Of a stretch of DNA of 64,000 nucleotides, positions 33,055 through 42,791 are shown piece by piece. Source of the stretch: an uncultured Actinomycetes bacterium. Its GTDB lineage: Bacteria; Actinomycetota; Acidimicrobiia; Acidimicrobiales; RAAP-2. Each line of letters begins with the position of its first letter. Within the stretch, counting starts at the first letter, position 1. Where the stretch lies: the NCBI GenBank assembly GCA_903825305.1, contig CAIKAC010000005.1, positions 1 through 64,000 of the forward strand. Reading direction: 5' to 3'. Under the pieces are notes generated by a model. It was not told where the DNA came from, ran no database searches, and was given only the letters and a program-made list of their open reading frames with translations. The translations under genes were made by a program, and so were the position numbers.

Positions 33055-34401
33055 ATGCAGCCACTTAACGACTCCCAGCAAAAAGCTCAGGTGATGAATG
33101 ATGACCGGGGCCACGTCTTTCACTCCTGGTCAGCGCAAGCGTTGATTTCGCCCATGGCGATTTCGGGAGCTCAAGGCTCCTATGTCTTTGACTACGACGG
33201 GAACACCTTTCTCGATTTCTCGTCGCAGCTCGTTAACACCAACATTGGCCACCAGCACCCTCGCGTGGTCGCGGCCATCAAGGACCAAGCGGATCGACTC
33301 TGCACCATTGCCCCCCAGCACGCCAACGACGTGCGTGGTGAAGCAGCTCGGCTCATCAGCAGTCATGCACCTGATGGATTTGACTACGTGTTTTTCACCA
33401 ATGGTGGAACCGAAGCCGTAGAGCACGCGGTGCGTATGGCGCGGCTTCACACTGGCCGACCCAAGGTGCTCAGTCGCTACCGCTCCTATCACGGTGGTAC
33501 CCACGTTTCTGTGAATTTGACTGGCGACCCACGCCGCTGGCCGTCAGATCAGGGAACGGCCGGCGTAGTCCACTTCTTCGGCCCTTTCCTCTACCGCTCA
33601 GAGTTCCATGCCGAAACTGAAGAACAAGAGTGCGAGCGCGCCCTTGAACACCTTGAGCACACCATTCGCATGGAGGGCCCGAACACCATTGCTGCCATCA
33701 TCTTGGAAACCATTCCTGGCACCGCCGGCATCATGGTTCCGCCTGCTGGATACCTCAAGGGTGTTCGAGAAATTTGTGACCGCTACGGCATCGTGTGGAT
33801 TGCCGATGAAGTGATGGCTGGGTTTGGCCGCACCGGCGCATGGTTCGCCCTCGATCACTTTGGGGCGACCCCTGACCTCATCACCTTCGCCAAGGGCGTG
33901 AACTCTGGGTACCTGCCATTGGGCGGCGTCATTATCTCGCAGCCTATTTACGAAACTTTTGCTGAGCGCGTCTACCCCGGTGGCCTCACCTACTCAGGCC
34001 ACCCCTTGGCCTGTGCCGCAGCCGTTGCCACCATCAAGCTCATGGAAGACGAGAAGATCGTCGAACATGCTGCCCACATCGGCAATGACATCTTGCGTCC
34101 TGGTTTGCTTGAGCTCCAAGAGCGTCACCCCGTGATCGGCGAGGTTCGGGGAGCAGGGGTGTTCTTTGCCCTTGATCTGGTCAAGAACCGCGAAACCAAG
34201 GAAGAGCTGGCGCCCTATGGCGGAACCTCTGAAGCCATGGGTGTGTTGGTAGCGGCCCTCAAGGCTGAAGGCATTTTGCCCTTCACCAACTACCACCGCC
34301 TGCACGTCGTGCCTCCTTGCACGATCTCAGACGATGAAGCTCGTGATGGTCTCGCTCGCATTGATCGTGCACTCGGGGCTCTTGCTCCCTTCGTTGACTA
34401 G
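33055..34401 (+). CDS. Class III aminotransferase
   Basis: The 448-residue PLP enzyme begins RGHVFHSWSAQALISPMAIS. Later come TNGGTEAVEHAVRMAR, ADEVMAGFGRTGAWF, ITFAKGVNSGYLPLGG (Schiff-base Lys in FAKG) and YSGHPLACAAAVA. The HVFHSWSAQ opening is typical of the taurine:pyruvate/β-alanine-like group. Substrate not assignable from sequence. A thioesterase follows in 3 bp. Confidence 0.87.
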   Translation: MQPLNDSQQKAQVMNDDRGHVFHSWSAQALISPMAISGAQGSYVFDYDGNTFLDFSSQLVNTNIGHQHPRVVAAIKDQADRLCTIAPQHANDVRGEAARLISSHAPDGFDYVFFTNGGTEAVEHAVRMARLHTGRPKVLSRYRSYHGGTHVSVNLTGDPRRWPSDQGTAGVVHFFGPFLYRSEFHAETEEQECERALEHLEHTIRMEGPNTIAAIILETIPGTAGIMVPPAGYLKGVREICDRYGIVWIADEVMAGFGRTGAWFALDHFGATPDLITFAKGVNSGYLPLGGVIISQPIYETFAERVYPGGLTYSGHPLACAAAVATIKLMEDEKIVEHAAHIGNDILRPGLLELQERHPVIGEVRGAGVFFALDLVKNRETKEELAPYGGTSEAMGVLVAALKAEGILPFTNYHRLHVVPPCTISDDEARDGLARIDRALGALAPFVD

Positions 34402-34404
34402 GAC

Positions 34405-35046
34405 GTGACGACCGACCACACGAAGCGTCGCCGGGCCCTCGCGGCTGCCATTCGCCAGTTGTCCAATGTCTTTGTGACATCAGATATGGCCGATGCCGAC
34501 CTCGATGCCGCCACGAAAAGCCTTGGTGATCTTGCACGACAATTCGTTGCCGATGACGTGGTTGATCGTCGCAAGCGTCGGGGCCGCAGTTTCTTTAATG
34601 TGCCACGGGTAGATGATGATCCTCAAGAGCAGTCGCTCTTTGAAGACTCTGGCTTTTCGGGACGCTCCAATCCCATGGCCACCAATGCCCGATTCTGGGT
34701 CGACAATGACGTGGCCCACATGGTGGTGATCTTCGATGCCGTCACCGAAGGAGCACATGATCGGGTGCATGGCGGCGTCGTGGCGGGACTCTTTGATGAG
34801 TTGGTTGGCGCCATGATCTCTTCACTTCGTGAACCCGCGTTCACCGTGCAGCTCAATGTCAGATTTCGCGAAGGTACCCCCTTGGGAGTACCCGTCGAAG
34901 GTACGGCTCGGATAACCGGTCGAGACGGACGCCGTATTTCGTTGACCGCTGAAATGCACAGTGGAGAGCATGTGGTCGCCGAAGCCGAAGCCCTCTTTTT
35001 GACGGTGAATCCCGAGCAGTTCGGTGGGCCGGGTCGCCACCTCTGA
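34405..35046 (+). CDS. PaaI-like hotdog thioesterase
   Basis: The 213-residue protein has a C-terminal hotdog fold: VHGGVVAGLFDELVGAMIS (HGG and the catalytic Asp/Glu helix), VQLNVRFREGTPLGVPVEG and a final EAEALFLTVN. The N-terminal 70 residues are a less conserved helical extension. It hydrolyses an acyl-CoA or acyl-ACP. It starts with GTG, 3 bp after the aminotransferase, hence co-transcribed. Confidence 0.83.
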   Translation: MTTDHTKRRRALAAAIRQLSNVFVTSDMADADLDAATKSLGDLARQFVADDVVDRRKRRGRSFFNVPRVDDDPQEQSLFEDSGFSGRSNPMATNARFWVDNDVAHMVVIFDAVTEGAHDRVHGGVVAGLFDELVGAMISSLREPAFTVQLNVRFREGTPLGVPVEGTARITGRDGRRISLTAEMHSGEHVVAEAEALFLTVNPEQFGGPGRHL

Positions 35047-35077
35047 CCTTTAGGCTGGAAGACGAAGAGGAGGCCCC

Positions 35078-36037
35078 ATGCCAGCCGTAACTGTTGAAGA
35101 CATTTTGGTTCTTGAGCCAATCCCTAGCCCCGATCCTTCCACCACGACCCCTCGTCCCGTGCTTGGCCGCACCACGGCCCCCAAGGGTTTTGAGGGGGAA
35201 GGCTTCCCGGTACGTCGAGCCTTTGCCGGCGTATCAACAGCGGCACTCGATCCCTTCATCCACATGGACCAAATGGGTGAAGTCGAATATGGCCCCGGCG
35301 AGCCCAAGGGAACGCCCTGGCACCCGCATCGTGGCTTTGAAACGGTCACTTACATCATCGATGGCATCTTTGAACACGCCGACTCCATTGGTGGTGGCGG
35401 TGTCATTCAAGATGGTGCCACGCAATGGATGACCGCTGGTGCCGGCATCTTGCACATCGAGCGACCCCCCGAGCACCTCGTGGTCTCAGGTGGTCTCTTT
35501 CACGGCTTCCAGTTGTGGGTGAATCTCCCCTCGTCACTCAAAATGACCGCTCCGCGCTATCAAGACATCACCGCTCAGGAAGTGACCTTGCTTCGCAGTA
35601 GCGATGGCGGTGCATTGCTTCGCGTTATTGCCGGTGACTTAGGGGGGTTTTCGGGACCAGGGATCACTCACACGCCCATCACCATGGTGCACGCCACCTT
35701 GCAACCAGGCGCTTCGGTCACCATTCCGTGGAACCCCACGTTCAACGCGCTGGCTTATGGCATCTCGGGTGCTGGTTCGGCCGGTGAGGAACTCGTTCCG
35801 CTCGACATGGGGCAGTTGGCCGTTTTTGGAGCCGGCGACTCAATTACCTTGCGTGCCAATGCCACCCAGGATTCTCGAACCAACAGCTTCGATGTCCTCT
35901 TGCTAGGTGGAGCGCCTATTGGTGAGCCCGTGGCTCACTATGGCCCCTTTGTGATGAACACCGAGGCCGAATTGCGCCAGGCCTTCGCTGACTTTGAAGC
36001 AGGGCGCTTGGGAACCATCCCCGCCGATCACATCTAG
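35078..36037 (+). CDS. Pirin-family protein
   Basis: The 319-residue double-cupin protein has the pirin metal site PWHPHRGFETVTYIIDG, HADSIGGGGVIQDGATQWMTAGAGILHIE (His and Glu ligands) and GFQLWVNLP. Pirins are metal-binding cupins; some have quercetinase-like activity. The long N-terminal segment (PSPDPSTTTPRPVL) before the core is unusual but not disordered enough to be a signal. Confidence 0.88.
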   Translation: MPAVTVEDILVLEPIPSPDPSTTTPRPVLGRTTAPKGFEGEGFPVRRAFAGVSTAALDPFIHMDQMGEVEYGPGEPKGTPWHPHRGFETVTYIIDGIFEHADSIGGGGVIQDGATQWMTAGAGILHIERPPEHLVVSGGLFHGFQLWVNLPSSLKMTAPRYQDITAQEVTLLRSSDGGALLRVIAGDLGGFSGPGITHTPITMVHATLQPGASVTIPWNPTFNALAYGISGAGSAGEELVPLDMGQLAVFGAGDSITLRANATQDSRTNSFDVLLLGGAPIGEPVAHYGPFVMNTEAELRQAFADFEAGRLGTIPADHI

Positions 36038-36140
36038 CGACTGTGCTGCTGGCTATGGCGGCAAGCAGGGTATCAATCAAGGGCTAGCCTCGGAATAAGC
36101 AGGTCAGCCCTCTCTGTGCCTGCTCGAAAAGGAGTAGGTC

Positions 36141-37319
36141 ATGAATGACGCCGTGATTGTTGATGCAGTACGAACTGCTGGTGGAAAGCGCAACGGCATG
36201 TTGCGCAACTGGCACCCTGTTGACTTGGCCTCCGAGATGCTGATTGCCCTCGCCGAGCGCAACAATCTCGATCCTGCGCTCGTTGACGATGTCATCGGTG
36301 GCTGTGTGACCCAAAGCTCTGAGCAGTCGATCAACATTGCTCGTAACGCAGTACTCGCAGCCGGCTGGCCAGAATCAGTACCTGGCACGACCTTGGACCG
36401 CCAATGCGGAAGTTCCCAGCAGGCCCAGAACTTCGGCGCTCAAGGCGTCATGGCCGGGGCCTATGACGTGGTGGTGGCTTTGGGCGTTGAATCCATGACC
36501 CGTGCACCCATGGGCTCGAACGTCAACACCGAGTTTGGCTACCCCTACGGCAAGCGCGTCTTGGCCCGCTACCCAGAGGTGCGAGGTTTCTTCAATCAAG
36601 GTATCGGTGCTGAAATGATCGCCGACAACTGGGGCTTGAGCCGCGAAGACCTCGAAGCCTTCGCCGTTGAGTCGCACCGTCGCGCTCAGGCCGCTACCGA
36701 GGCTGGCTACTTCGACAATGAGATCATCCCCTTGCCCATCATTGGTGACGACGGCGCAGAAACTGGTGAGCTTGCCGTGCGCGACGAAGGTATTCGTCCT
36801 GGCACCACCATGGAGACCTTGGCCAACTTGAAGCCTGCATTCAAAGAAGACGGCAAGATCACCGCTGGCACCTCATCACAGATCACCGACGGAGCCTCGG
36901 CTGTCCTCATCATGAGCGAAGCCAAGGCCAAGGCACTCGGCATGACGCCACGGGCCCGCTTCCACACCTTCGCCCTCGCTGGCGTTGACCCGGTGACCAT
37001 GTTGACCGGTCCCATTCCAGCCACCACCAAAGTCCTAGAGCGAAGCGGTCTCAATCTTGATCAGATTGACGCCATTGAGATCAACGAAGCTTTTGCCTCG
37101 GTTGTACTGGCGTGGGAGAAAGAGCACCACCCCGACATGACCAAGGTAAACCCCAATGGTGGCGCTATCGCCCTTGGTCACCCATTGGGAGCCTCTGGCG
37201 CCAAGCTCACCGCAACCTTGTTGAACCAGCTCGAGCGCACCGGTGGTCGCTACGGCCTGCTCACCATGTGCGAAGGCGGCGGCATGGCTAATGCCACCAT
37301 CATCGAGCGCTTGGGCTAA
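36141..37319 (+). CDS. Acetyl-CoA acyltransferase (thiolase)
   Basis: The 392-residue thiolase has DRQCGSSQQAQNF (nucleophilic Cys), GGAIALGHPLGASGAK (His) and MCEGGGMAN (second Cys). EINEAFASV is also conserved. It cleaves 3-ketoacyl-CoA or condenses acyl-CoAs; the L-D-R-Q-C-G variant and N-H overall resemble FadA-type degradative thiolases. Standing downstream of pirin and thioesterase genes, it may belong to a fatty-acid or steroid catabolic set, but no other β-oxidation genes are here. Confidence 0.9.
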   Translation: MNDAVIVDAVRTAGGKRNGMLRNWHPVDLASEMLIALAERNNLDPALVDDVIGGCVTQSSEQSINIARNAVLAAGWPESVPGTTLDRQCGSSQQAQNFGAQGVMAGAYDVVVALGVESMTRAPMGSNVNTEFGYPYGKRVLARYPEVRGFFNQGIGAEMIADNWGLSREDLEAFAVESHRRAQAATEAGYFDNEIIPLPIIGDDGAETGELAVRDEGIRPGTTMETLANLKPAFKEDGKITAGTSSQITDGASAVLIMSEAKAKALGMTPRARFHTFALAGVDPVTMLTGPIPATTKVLERSGLNLDQIDAIEINEAFASVVLAWEKEHHPDMTKVNPNGGAIALGHPLGASGAKLTATLLNQLERTGGRYGLLTMCEGGGMANATIIERLG

Positions 37320-37348
37320 AGCAATTCTGCCCAGCGAACTTGAGCGAG

Positions 37349-38347
37349 CTAGCGGAGTCCTTCGTAGCGAAGTTCGCGAACGGCGTTTCTGCCACCGACG
37401 GCTATCCAAATGTTGTTAGACGAGTCAACGGCCAACGCTGAGGCATAGGAATTCGCACCGAGCACGACCGTGGGGCGCATTGTTTTGCTCCCTGCGGGTA
37501 GCTCCTGAACGCCATTGATGAGCGTTACCCACAGGTCTCCCCGCCGGTCAAATGTCAAACCGTAGGGAGAACTCTTGCGGTTTCTGCCTACCTTGATAAC
37601 TACCTTGGTTCCAACTTCTTGGATGGTTCCCGATTGAGTGTTGGCCACCCAAACGTGGCCCTTCGCATCAATCGCAATACCCGACGGTTCGCCACCAACC
37701 GCGATTGGCGCACTGGCCGTTGATTGGCCGGCCTTGATTTCAGAGACTGAATTGGATTTGCCATTCGTGACCCAGACATTGCCAGCCTTGTCGGTAGCAA
37801 TAAACGATGGTCCCGTCCCAACCGCGATTGGCGCACTGGCCGTTGATTGGCCGGCCTTGATTTCAGAGACGGTATTCGCCCAGAAATTCGCCACCCATTC
37901 ATTGCCAAACTTGTCAAAGGCAATGCCATAGGGTCCTGATCCAACCATCACAGGCGCCTGAGGCGTGACGCTTCCATGCGGCAATTCCACCACGCTGTTA
38001 TTCATGCCACTTGCCTGGGGAACCCAGAGATTTCCCTGGGCTGAAATAGCAAGGGCATCAGGGTGTTCTGAGATCGGTATCGGCGTGGCCGCAACTTTGG
38101 CGTTGCGGGGAATCTCTTGAATCGTGCCTTGACCAAAAGCACCGACGCCTTCGTTTGCAACCCACACGTTGCCCTGTCGATCCACGACAATTCCTGAAGG
38201 ATTCGCGCCCACAGCAATTGGAGCTTGTAATTTCCACGTCGCTTGTTGGCTCGACGCTGCGCCAGCCATGGGGATGACCGTGGCTGCACCAAGTGCCGTG
38301 ACTCCCACTGCAAGGCCGAGGCGAGTCAACAAAGTTGGGGTATGCAT
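37349..38347 (-). CDS. Secreted NHL/Vgb-like β-propeller protein
   Basis: The 332-residue protein has a signal peptide (LTRLGLAVGVTALGAATVI, PMAGAAS) and about six blades of the NHL type: PSGIVVDRQGNVWVANE, DALAISAQGNLWVP, YGIAFDKFGNEWVAN and so on. Two adjacent blades share a 53-bp identical DNA segment. Homologous virginiamycin-B-lyase-like proteins have a catalytic His/Glu pair, which I do not see, so binding is more likely than catalysis. Start at the ATG 38347; no clear SD. Confidence 0.72.
   Translation of the reverse strand: MHTPTLLTRLGLAVGVTALGAATVIPMAGAASSQQATWKLQAPIAVGANPSGIVVDRQGNVWVANEGVGAFGQGTIQEIPRNAKVAATPIPISEHPDALAISAQGNLWVPQASGMNNSVVELPHGSVTPQAPVMVGSGPYGIAFDKFGNEWVANFWANTVSEIKAGQSTASAPIAVGTGPSFIATDKAGNVWVTNGKSNSVSEIKAGQSTASAPIAVGGEPSGIAIDAKGHVWVANTQSGTIQEVGTKVVIKVGRNRKSSPYGLTFDRRGDLWVTLINGVQELPAGSKTMRPTVVLGANSYASALAVDSSNNIWIAVGGRNAVRELRYEGLR
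37695..37870. repeat. Two identical 53-bp repeats, 123 bp apart
   Basis: Bases 37695-37747 recur exactly at 37818-37870 (CCAACCGCGATTGG...TTCAGAGAC). The offset of 123 bp is 41 codons, one propeller blade, and the encoded segment (VSEIKAGQSTASAPIAV) is identical. This points to a recent duplication or gene-conversion event within the gene. Confidence 0.9.
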
Positions 38348-38437
38348 TGGCGTTGCTGCTTTCTCTCCAAAAGGTCTCATGCAAACAATACCCATGCGGA
38401 AATCACGAGCACCTTCAGCACGGAACTTCTTTATCAA

Positions 38438-38707
38438 TCATCTATAGCGAGTGGCAAAGCCAAAGCCCGTGGCAATGAAGAGCAAACCAATGAGCAGGCC
38501 CCATCCCGTGGCAGAACCAAAGACACTGAGGTAGTTACACAAAATCACCACCACACCAATGAGGAAGAGTGCCAAGATGACCGGTCCGTACCACTTGGGA
38601 GACACTTTGGTGGAGTTGGGAGTAGCCGGCGTGTAGCGCCCCGGCGAGGCCTTCTTCGTGACTCGGCCCTCATGTTGCTCAACTGCGCGTTTCGTGTTCT
38701 TGCTCAC
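38438..38707 (-). CDS. crgA: CrgA-like cell division protein
   Basis: The 89-residue protein has two membrane helices (about 42-61 and 68-86), a positive N-terminus and SPKWYGPVILALFLIGVVVILCN then TGFGFATRYR, matching CrgA of actinobacteria, which helps FtsZ-ring assembly and recruits PBPs. GTG at 38707 gives the usual length; an ATG at 38734 is an alternative. It diverges from trpG, as in Mycobacterium. Confidence 0.82.
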   Translation of the reverse strand: MSKNTKRAVEQHEGRVTKKASPGRYTPATPNSTKVSPKWYGPVILALFLIGVVVILCNYLSVFGSATGWGLLIGLLFIATGFGFATRYR

Positions 38708-38761
38708 GGAAGCGATGCTACCCGGCGAGGGCATGGCTGAGGGCCCGGTAGCCTCATAGTC

Positions 38762-39340
38762 ATGGCACCACGCCTTCTCGTCATCGATAACTACGACTCC
38801 TTCACCTACAACCTGGTCCAAGAACTCGGTGAACTTGGGGCTGAACTGGTGGTCCATCGCAATGACGCCATTGATCTGAGCGACATCGGAGCAATTGCTC
38901 CCGATGGCATCTTGATTTCTCCCGGTCCCGGCCGGCCAGAAGATGCTGGAATTTCTGAATCAGTGATTCGTAACCTCGGAGCCATCTATCCGCTCCTTGG
39001 CGTTTGCCTTGGCCACCAGGCCATTGGTCAGGTTTTCGGTGCAAGCATCATCAATGCACCAAGCCTGATGCATGGCAAAGTTTCCGATGTCCACCACGAT
39101 GGGACAGGCCTTTTCGAGGGATTACTGAACCCCTTTGTGGCTACTCGCTACCACTCACTGACGATTGACCCAACCACGGTTCCCGAAGAGCTCATCGTGA
39201 CGGCACAAACGGCTGATGGCGTGATTATGGGGGTGCGACACCGCAATCTCAATATCCACGGGGTGCAATTCCACCCAGAATCAATTCTCACTCCGAGCGG
39301 CCCGGCGCTGCTCGAGAACTTTCTTCGACTCTGTCGCTAA
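38762..39340 (+). CDS. trpG: Anthranilate/PABA synthase glutamine amidotransferase
   Basis: The 192-residue class I amidotransferase begins LLVIDNYDSFTYNL, with LLGVCLGHQAIGQ (nucleophile Cys82) and VQFHPESILTP (His, Glu). It supplies ammonia to TrpE or PabB, which are not in the window, so it may serve both folate and tryptophan. Its place between crgA and pknB is the conserved actinobacterial order. It overlaps the pknB stop by 4 bp. Confidence 0.92.
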   Translation: MAPRLLVIDNYDSFTYNLVQELGELGAELVVHRNDAIDLSDIGAIAPDGILISPGPGRPEDAGISESVIRNLGAIYPLLGVCLGHQAIGQVFGASIINAPSLMHGKVSDVHHDGTGLFEGLLNPFVATRYHSLTIDPTTVPEELIVTAQTADGVIMGVRHRNLNIHGVQFHPESILTPSGPALLENFLRLCR

Positions 39341-41238
39341 CCCGTGGTGCCGGTCGTGTTCGGACACACGGCAATGGTCACCGATGCCCCGCCATTGACT
39401 GTTGATCCACCAACAGGCGACTGGCTCAGGACCGACCCGTTAGGAACGCCCTGGGCGGTGCAGGCACTTTGCAGGGCGGCAGTAGCTACCACTTGCAGAC
39501 CTTGAGCTTGGAGAGCTGACGTGGCGCCACCTTGGGTCATCCCTACGACGTTTTGCACGATTACCGTGCAGCGACCAGTTGAAACATTGAGCGTGATCGA
39601 CGTACCGGTCTGGACCGATGTACCAGCAGCTGGCGTAGATGAAACGACATTGCCCGTGCTCACCGTATTCGAGCACACGCTGGTTTGTTGACCGGCCGTG
39701 AGGTTCACGTTTTGAAGCGCTTGGGTAGCTTGGGTAACGCTCTGGCCAACAAGTGAAGGAACTTGAACCGTGACCGCGGGAACGGTCAAGGTCACTTGTG
39801 TTCCTTGAGGCACCGTGGAGCCAGCCGCCACTGATTGTGCTTGAACGATCGCGGTCGTTGGTGAACCAGCAGACGAGGGAATACCCGTAAGACCAGCCTC
39901 GGTGAGCTGCGCTTCGGCGGTCCCAAGCGTCTGACCGATCACCGAGGGAACTTGAACTTGCCCCGCGAGGGCTCCATTCGAGACCGTGAGATTGACGTGC
40001 ACGCCCTTGGCGATAGGCAGCCCAGCGGTGGGTGTGGTGGACACGACTTGGTTCGCTGGTTTTGCCGAGGCAACGGTGCTTACCGTACCGAGAATAAGTC
40101 CGTCTTTTTGGATTTGTTCAACTGCTTTCACCTGCGTCAGACCAACCAAGTTGGGCATGGTCAGCTGCTTGGACTTTGAACCATTGATAAATAACAATCC
40201 GGCAATCACGACCGCCACAATGGCAACCGCGACCAGCCCCCATACCAAGGGTTGCCGCGATAAAGGCTTGCCGGCCTTTTTCACTTGCAAGGGTTCCGAG
40301 CGAGGGCCAGTGAAAATCGGAATTGCCATGGTTTGATTCACTGCTGACACCATGGCGGTATCGCTCATTGCCAAGGCCAACGTGGGGTCTTCAGCGAGCA
40401 CCGGCTTTCCATCGACAAAACGCATGAGATCAGCACGCATATCTTCGGCGTCTTGATAGCGAAGCGCCGGGTCCTTCGCCAAAGCTTTCATCGTGATGGC
40501 TTCAATGGCCTCGGGAATCCCAACCATGAGATCGCGAGGAAGCGGCACCGAATTGCGAACATGCATCGAGGCCACTGCAACGGGTGAATCACCTTGGAAG
40601 GGGGGCCGACCAAGCAACATTTCAAATAGCACCACGCCGAGTGAGTAGATATCGCTTCGGCCGTCTACTGCTTTACCCTCCGCTTGTTCAGGAGAGAAAT
40701 AGGTAGCAGTTCCCATGACAGAGCCGGCTTGGGTGAGATCATCTTCGGTGTTGACCGCTCGCGCGATACCAAAGTCCGTTACTCGGACTGAACCGTCATC
40801 GGTGATGAGTACATTGCCGGGCTTGACGTCACGGTGGACCATGCCACGGCGATGAGCATAAGCCAAACCAGCGGCAACATTCGCGGCAATCACCGCAGCC
40901 CGCTTCGGAGGCACGGTGCCAAGATCCTTAATTACTTGACTCAAGGGTCGACCATCGACGTACTCCATCACAATGAAGTACGTACCGTGATCTTCACCCC
41001 AGTCAAAGACGGGAACGATGTTGGGATGACTCAGGCGTGCGGCACTTTGGGCCTCTCGGCGGAATCGCTCTACGAAGGTTTGATCAACACTCAGCTCAGG
41101 AAAGAGGACTTTGAGTGCTACCTCACGGTCCAACAAGTTGTCGTGGGCGCGGTACACCTGGGCCATGCCGCCACGCGCAATGAGGTGCGTGATCTCGTAG
41201 CGTCCCGAGAAAATGCGTGACTGTGAAACCGGCTCCAT
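39337..41238 (-). CDS. pknB: PknB-type Ser/Thr kinase with four PASTA domains
   Basis: The 633-residue kinase has G-loop IARGGMAQVYRAH (about 19-32), Lys43, HRDVKPGN (135-142), DFG (155-157) and the activation loop ending GTATYFSPEQ. A membrane helix (LVWGLVAVAIVAVVIAGLLF) lies at about 330-350. Outside are four PASTA repeats (TMPNLVGL, QVPSVIGQ, QVPSLVGQ, IVQNVVGM). The last two carry extra cysteines (SVCSN, GRCTV, SACTA, AVCPN), probably disulfides. It senses peptidoglycan fragments and phosphorylates division proteins. Confidence 0.95.
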   Translation of the reverse strand: MEPVSQSRIFSGRYEITHLIARGGMAQVYRAHDNLLDREVALKVLFPELSVDQTFVERFRREAQSAARLSHPNIVPVFDWGEDHGTYFIVMEYVDGRPLSQVIKDLGTVPPKRAAVIAANVAAGLAYAHRRGMVHRDVKPGNVLITDDGSVRVTDFGIARAVNTEDDLTQAGSVMGTATYFSPEQAEGKAVDGRSDIYSLGVVLFEMLLGRPPFQGDSPVAVASMHVRNSVPLPRDLMVGIPEAIEAITMKALAKDPALRYQDAEDMRADLMRFVDGKPVLAEDPTLALAMSDTAMVSAVNQTMAIPIFTGPRSEPLQVKKAGKPLSRQPLVWGLVAVAIVAVVIAGLLFINGSKSKQLTMPNLVGLTQVKAVEQIQKDGLILGTVSTVASAKPANQVVSTTPTAGLPIAKGVHVNLTVSNGALAGQVQVPSVIGQTLGTAEAQLTEAGLTGIPSSAGSPTTAIVQAQSVAAGSTVPQGTQVTLTVPAVTVQVPSLVGQSVTQATQALQNVNLTAGQQTSVCSNTVSTGNVVSSTPAAGTSVQTGTSITLNVSTGRCTVIVQNVVGMTQGGATSALQAQGLQVVATAALQSACTAQGVPNGSVLSQSPVGGSTVNGGASVTIAVCPNTTGTTG

Positions 41239-41281
41239 TAGGCGCTAAGCCTACGGCAGGAAGCACCACGATGTATTCGCA

Positions 41282-42790
41282 TTATGGGCATGTCGATGAG
41301 GTTCCTTGAGCAGGTTGACCGCTTGTGACCGCCCAGGCGCCGAGCACCATGCAGCGCATCACCGGGCCGGCAATCTCAGCACCAGTTCCCGAGAGTGCCT
41401 GGTTCGGCAAAATTACGGCGATGGCGAAGCGCGGGGCGTTGGCCGGAGCAAAGGTGATCATCCAGTCGTCAGTCTGGAGGTTCACATTCGTAGCGGAAGT
41501 CTGAGCGGTACCGGTCTTGGCTGCTACGTCATAATTCTGGGGAAACAGCCCAGCGGCGGTGCCGTAAAGGGCGACGTTCTGCATCATTTGCGACACCGAC
41601 GCTGCGGTCTTGGACGTCGTTGCCGTCTTCCACGCTTTAGGTACGTAGGTCTTGATGAGTCCACCTGCAGCATTACGAATGGCTCTCATGAAGTGAGGCG
41701 TCATGACGACGCCCTTATTAGCAATCCCGGCCGCAACCAGGGCATTTTGAAGCGCTGTTGCTCGCACGTCTCCTTGACCAATAGCTGAATAGGCCACGAA
41801 GGGGAGTCGGCCTACCTGTTGTGCGGGTGTAGGGAAGTTGGAAACTGCAACCGAACCATAGGGAAGGTCAACGGGGATGTAGTTGTCGTAGCCAAATGCC
41901 GTTGCCTGTTGGTACAGCAAGGTCGAACCCATATCGAGACCCACTTCAGCGAACCCGGTGTCACACGAGGGAGGAAGCATTTGTGCAATGGTCCCCCCAC
42001 AGGTTGCCCCGCCAAAGTTTGACAGCGTCTTGTTGGTATCAGGCAAAGAAATGGTGGAAGCTTGGGCGTAACTCTTGTTGGCCAAAGATGGCTTGAGGTC
42101 ATAGACGCCCGCCGACGTCACCACCTTGAACGTCGATCCAGGTGGAAAGGCTTGTTGATAGGCCATAGCGGTCAAGGGGGGATAGCCATTGGCATCTTTG
42201 GTGATGGCTGCTTTCCATGCCGCTTCTTCACTCGTAACGCTGGCCGAAACCAAACCATTGGGGTCGTACGTTGGATTCGAATACATAGCCAAGATGCCAC
42301 CGGTACTCGGATTAATCACTACCACTGCCCCATCTCGACCCGCTAATTGCGACTGGGCCAACTTTTGAAGTGACGGCACCAAGGTCAAGGTCAGTGAATC
42401 TGGCTCTTTCACTGGACTAAACAATTGCGCCAGGGACTGAGCGGGCTGTGAATGCACGGTCAGGTAAGAGTTGTAACTCGCTTCAAGGCCATAGGCACCA
42501 TAAACCGGCGAGTTGAATCCCACTTCTTGGCTGTACAGACTCTGTTGTGGATAGACCCGCTGGTACTTGAAGATGCTCGAGGTAGAGGGAATTGACTGAG
42601 CCAAGATTGTTCCATCAGCGGCAAGAATTTCGCCCCGAGGTTGGTTCCGCAAGGCGTTTGCAATGCGAGGGTTCCCAGAACTATTGGAAAGCGCTGAACT
42701 TTTAAAGAACTGAATGTTGAGGGCCTGAAGTAACACGATGCCAAAGAGCCCAACCATGAACAGGGCCAGGATGCGAATCCGCTTCTGCAC
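41282..42790 (-). CDS. pbpA: Class B penicillin-binding protein
   Basis: The 502-residue transpeptidase is anchored by an N-terminal helix (ILALFMVGLFGIVLLQAL). The catalytic motifs are FPPGSTFK (Ser219-Lys222), SCD at 275-277 in place of the usual S-x-N, and AAKTGTAQ (Lys425). It resembles PbpA of mycobacteria (septal or polar peptidoglycan crosslinking). The GTG at 42790 lies one base past the pstP stop, so the normal rodA between them is absent. Confidence 0.92.
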   Translation of the reverse strand: MQKRIRILALFMVGLFGIVLLQALNIQFFKSSALSNSSGNPRIANALRNQPRGEILAADGTILAQSIPSTSSIFKYQRVYPQQSLYSQEVGFNSPVYGAYGLEASYNSYLTVHSQPAQSLAQLFSPVKEPDSLTLTLVPSLQKLAQSQLAGRDGAVVVINPSTGGILAMYSNPTYDPNGLVSASVTSEEAAWKAAITKDANGYPPLTAMAYQQAFPPGSTFKVVTSAGVYDLKPSLANKSYAQASTISLPDTNKTLSNFGGATCGGTIAQMLPPSCDTGFAEVGLDMGSTLLYQQATAFGYDNYIPVDLPYGSVAVSNFPTPAQQVGRLPFVAYSAIGQGDVRATALQNALVAAGIANKGVVMTPHFMRAIRNAAGGLIKTYVPKAWKTATTSKTAASVSQMMQNVALYGTAAGLFPQNYDVAAKTGTAQTSATNVNLQTDDWMITFAPANAPRFAIAVILPNQALSGTGAEIAGPVMRCMVLGAWAVTSGQPAQGTSSTCP

Positions 42791-42791
42791 G

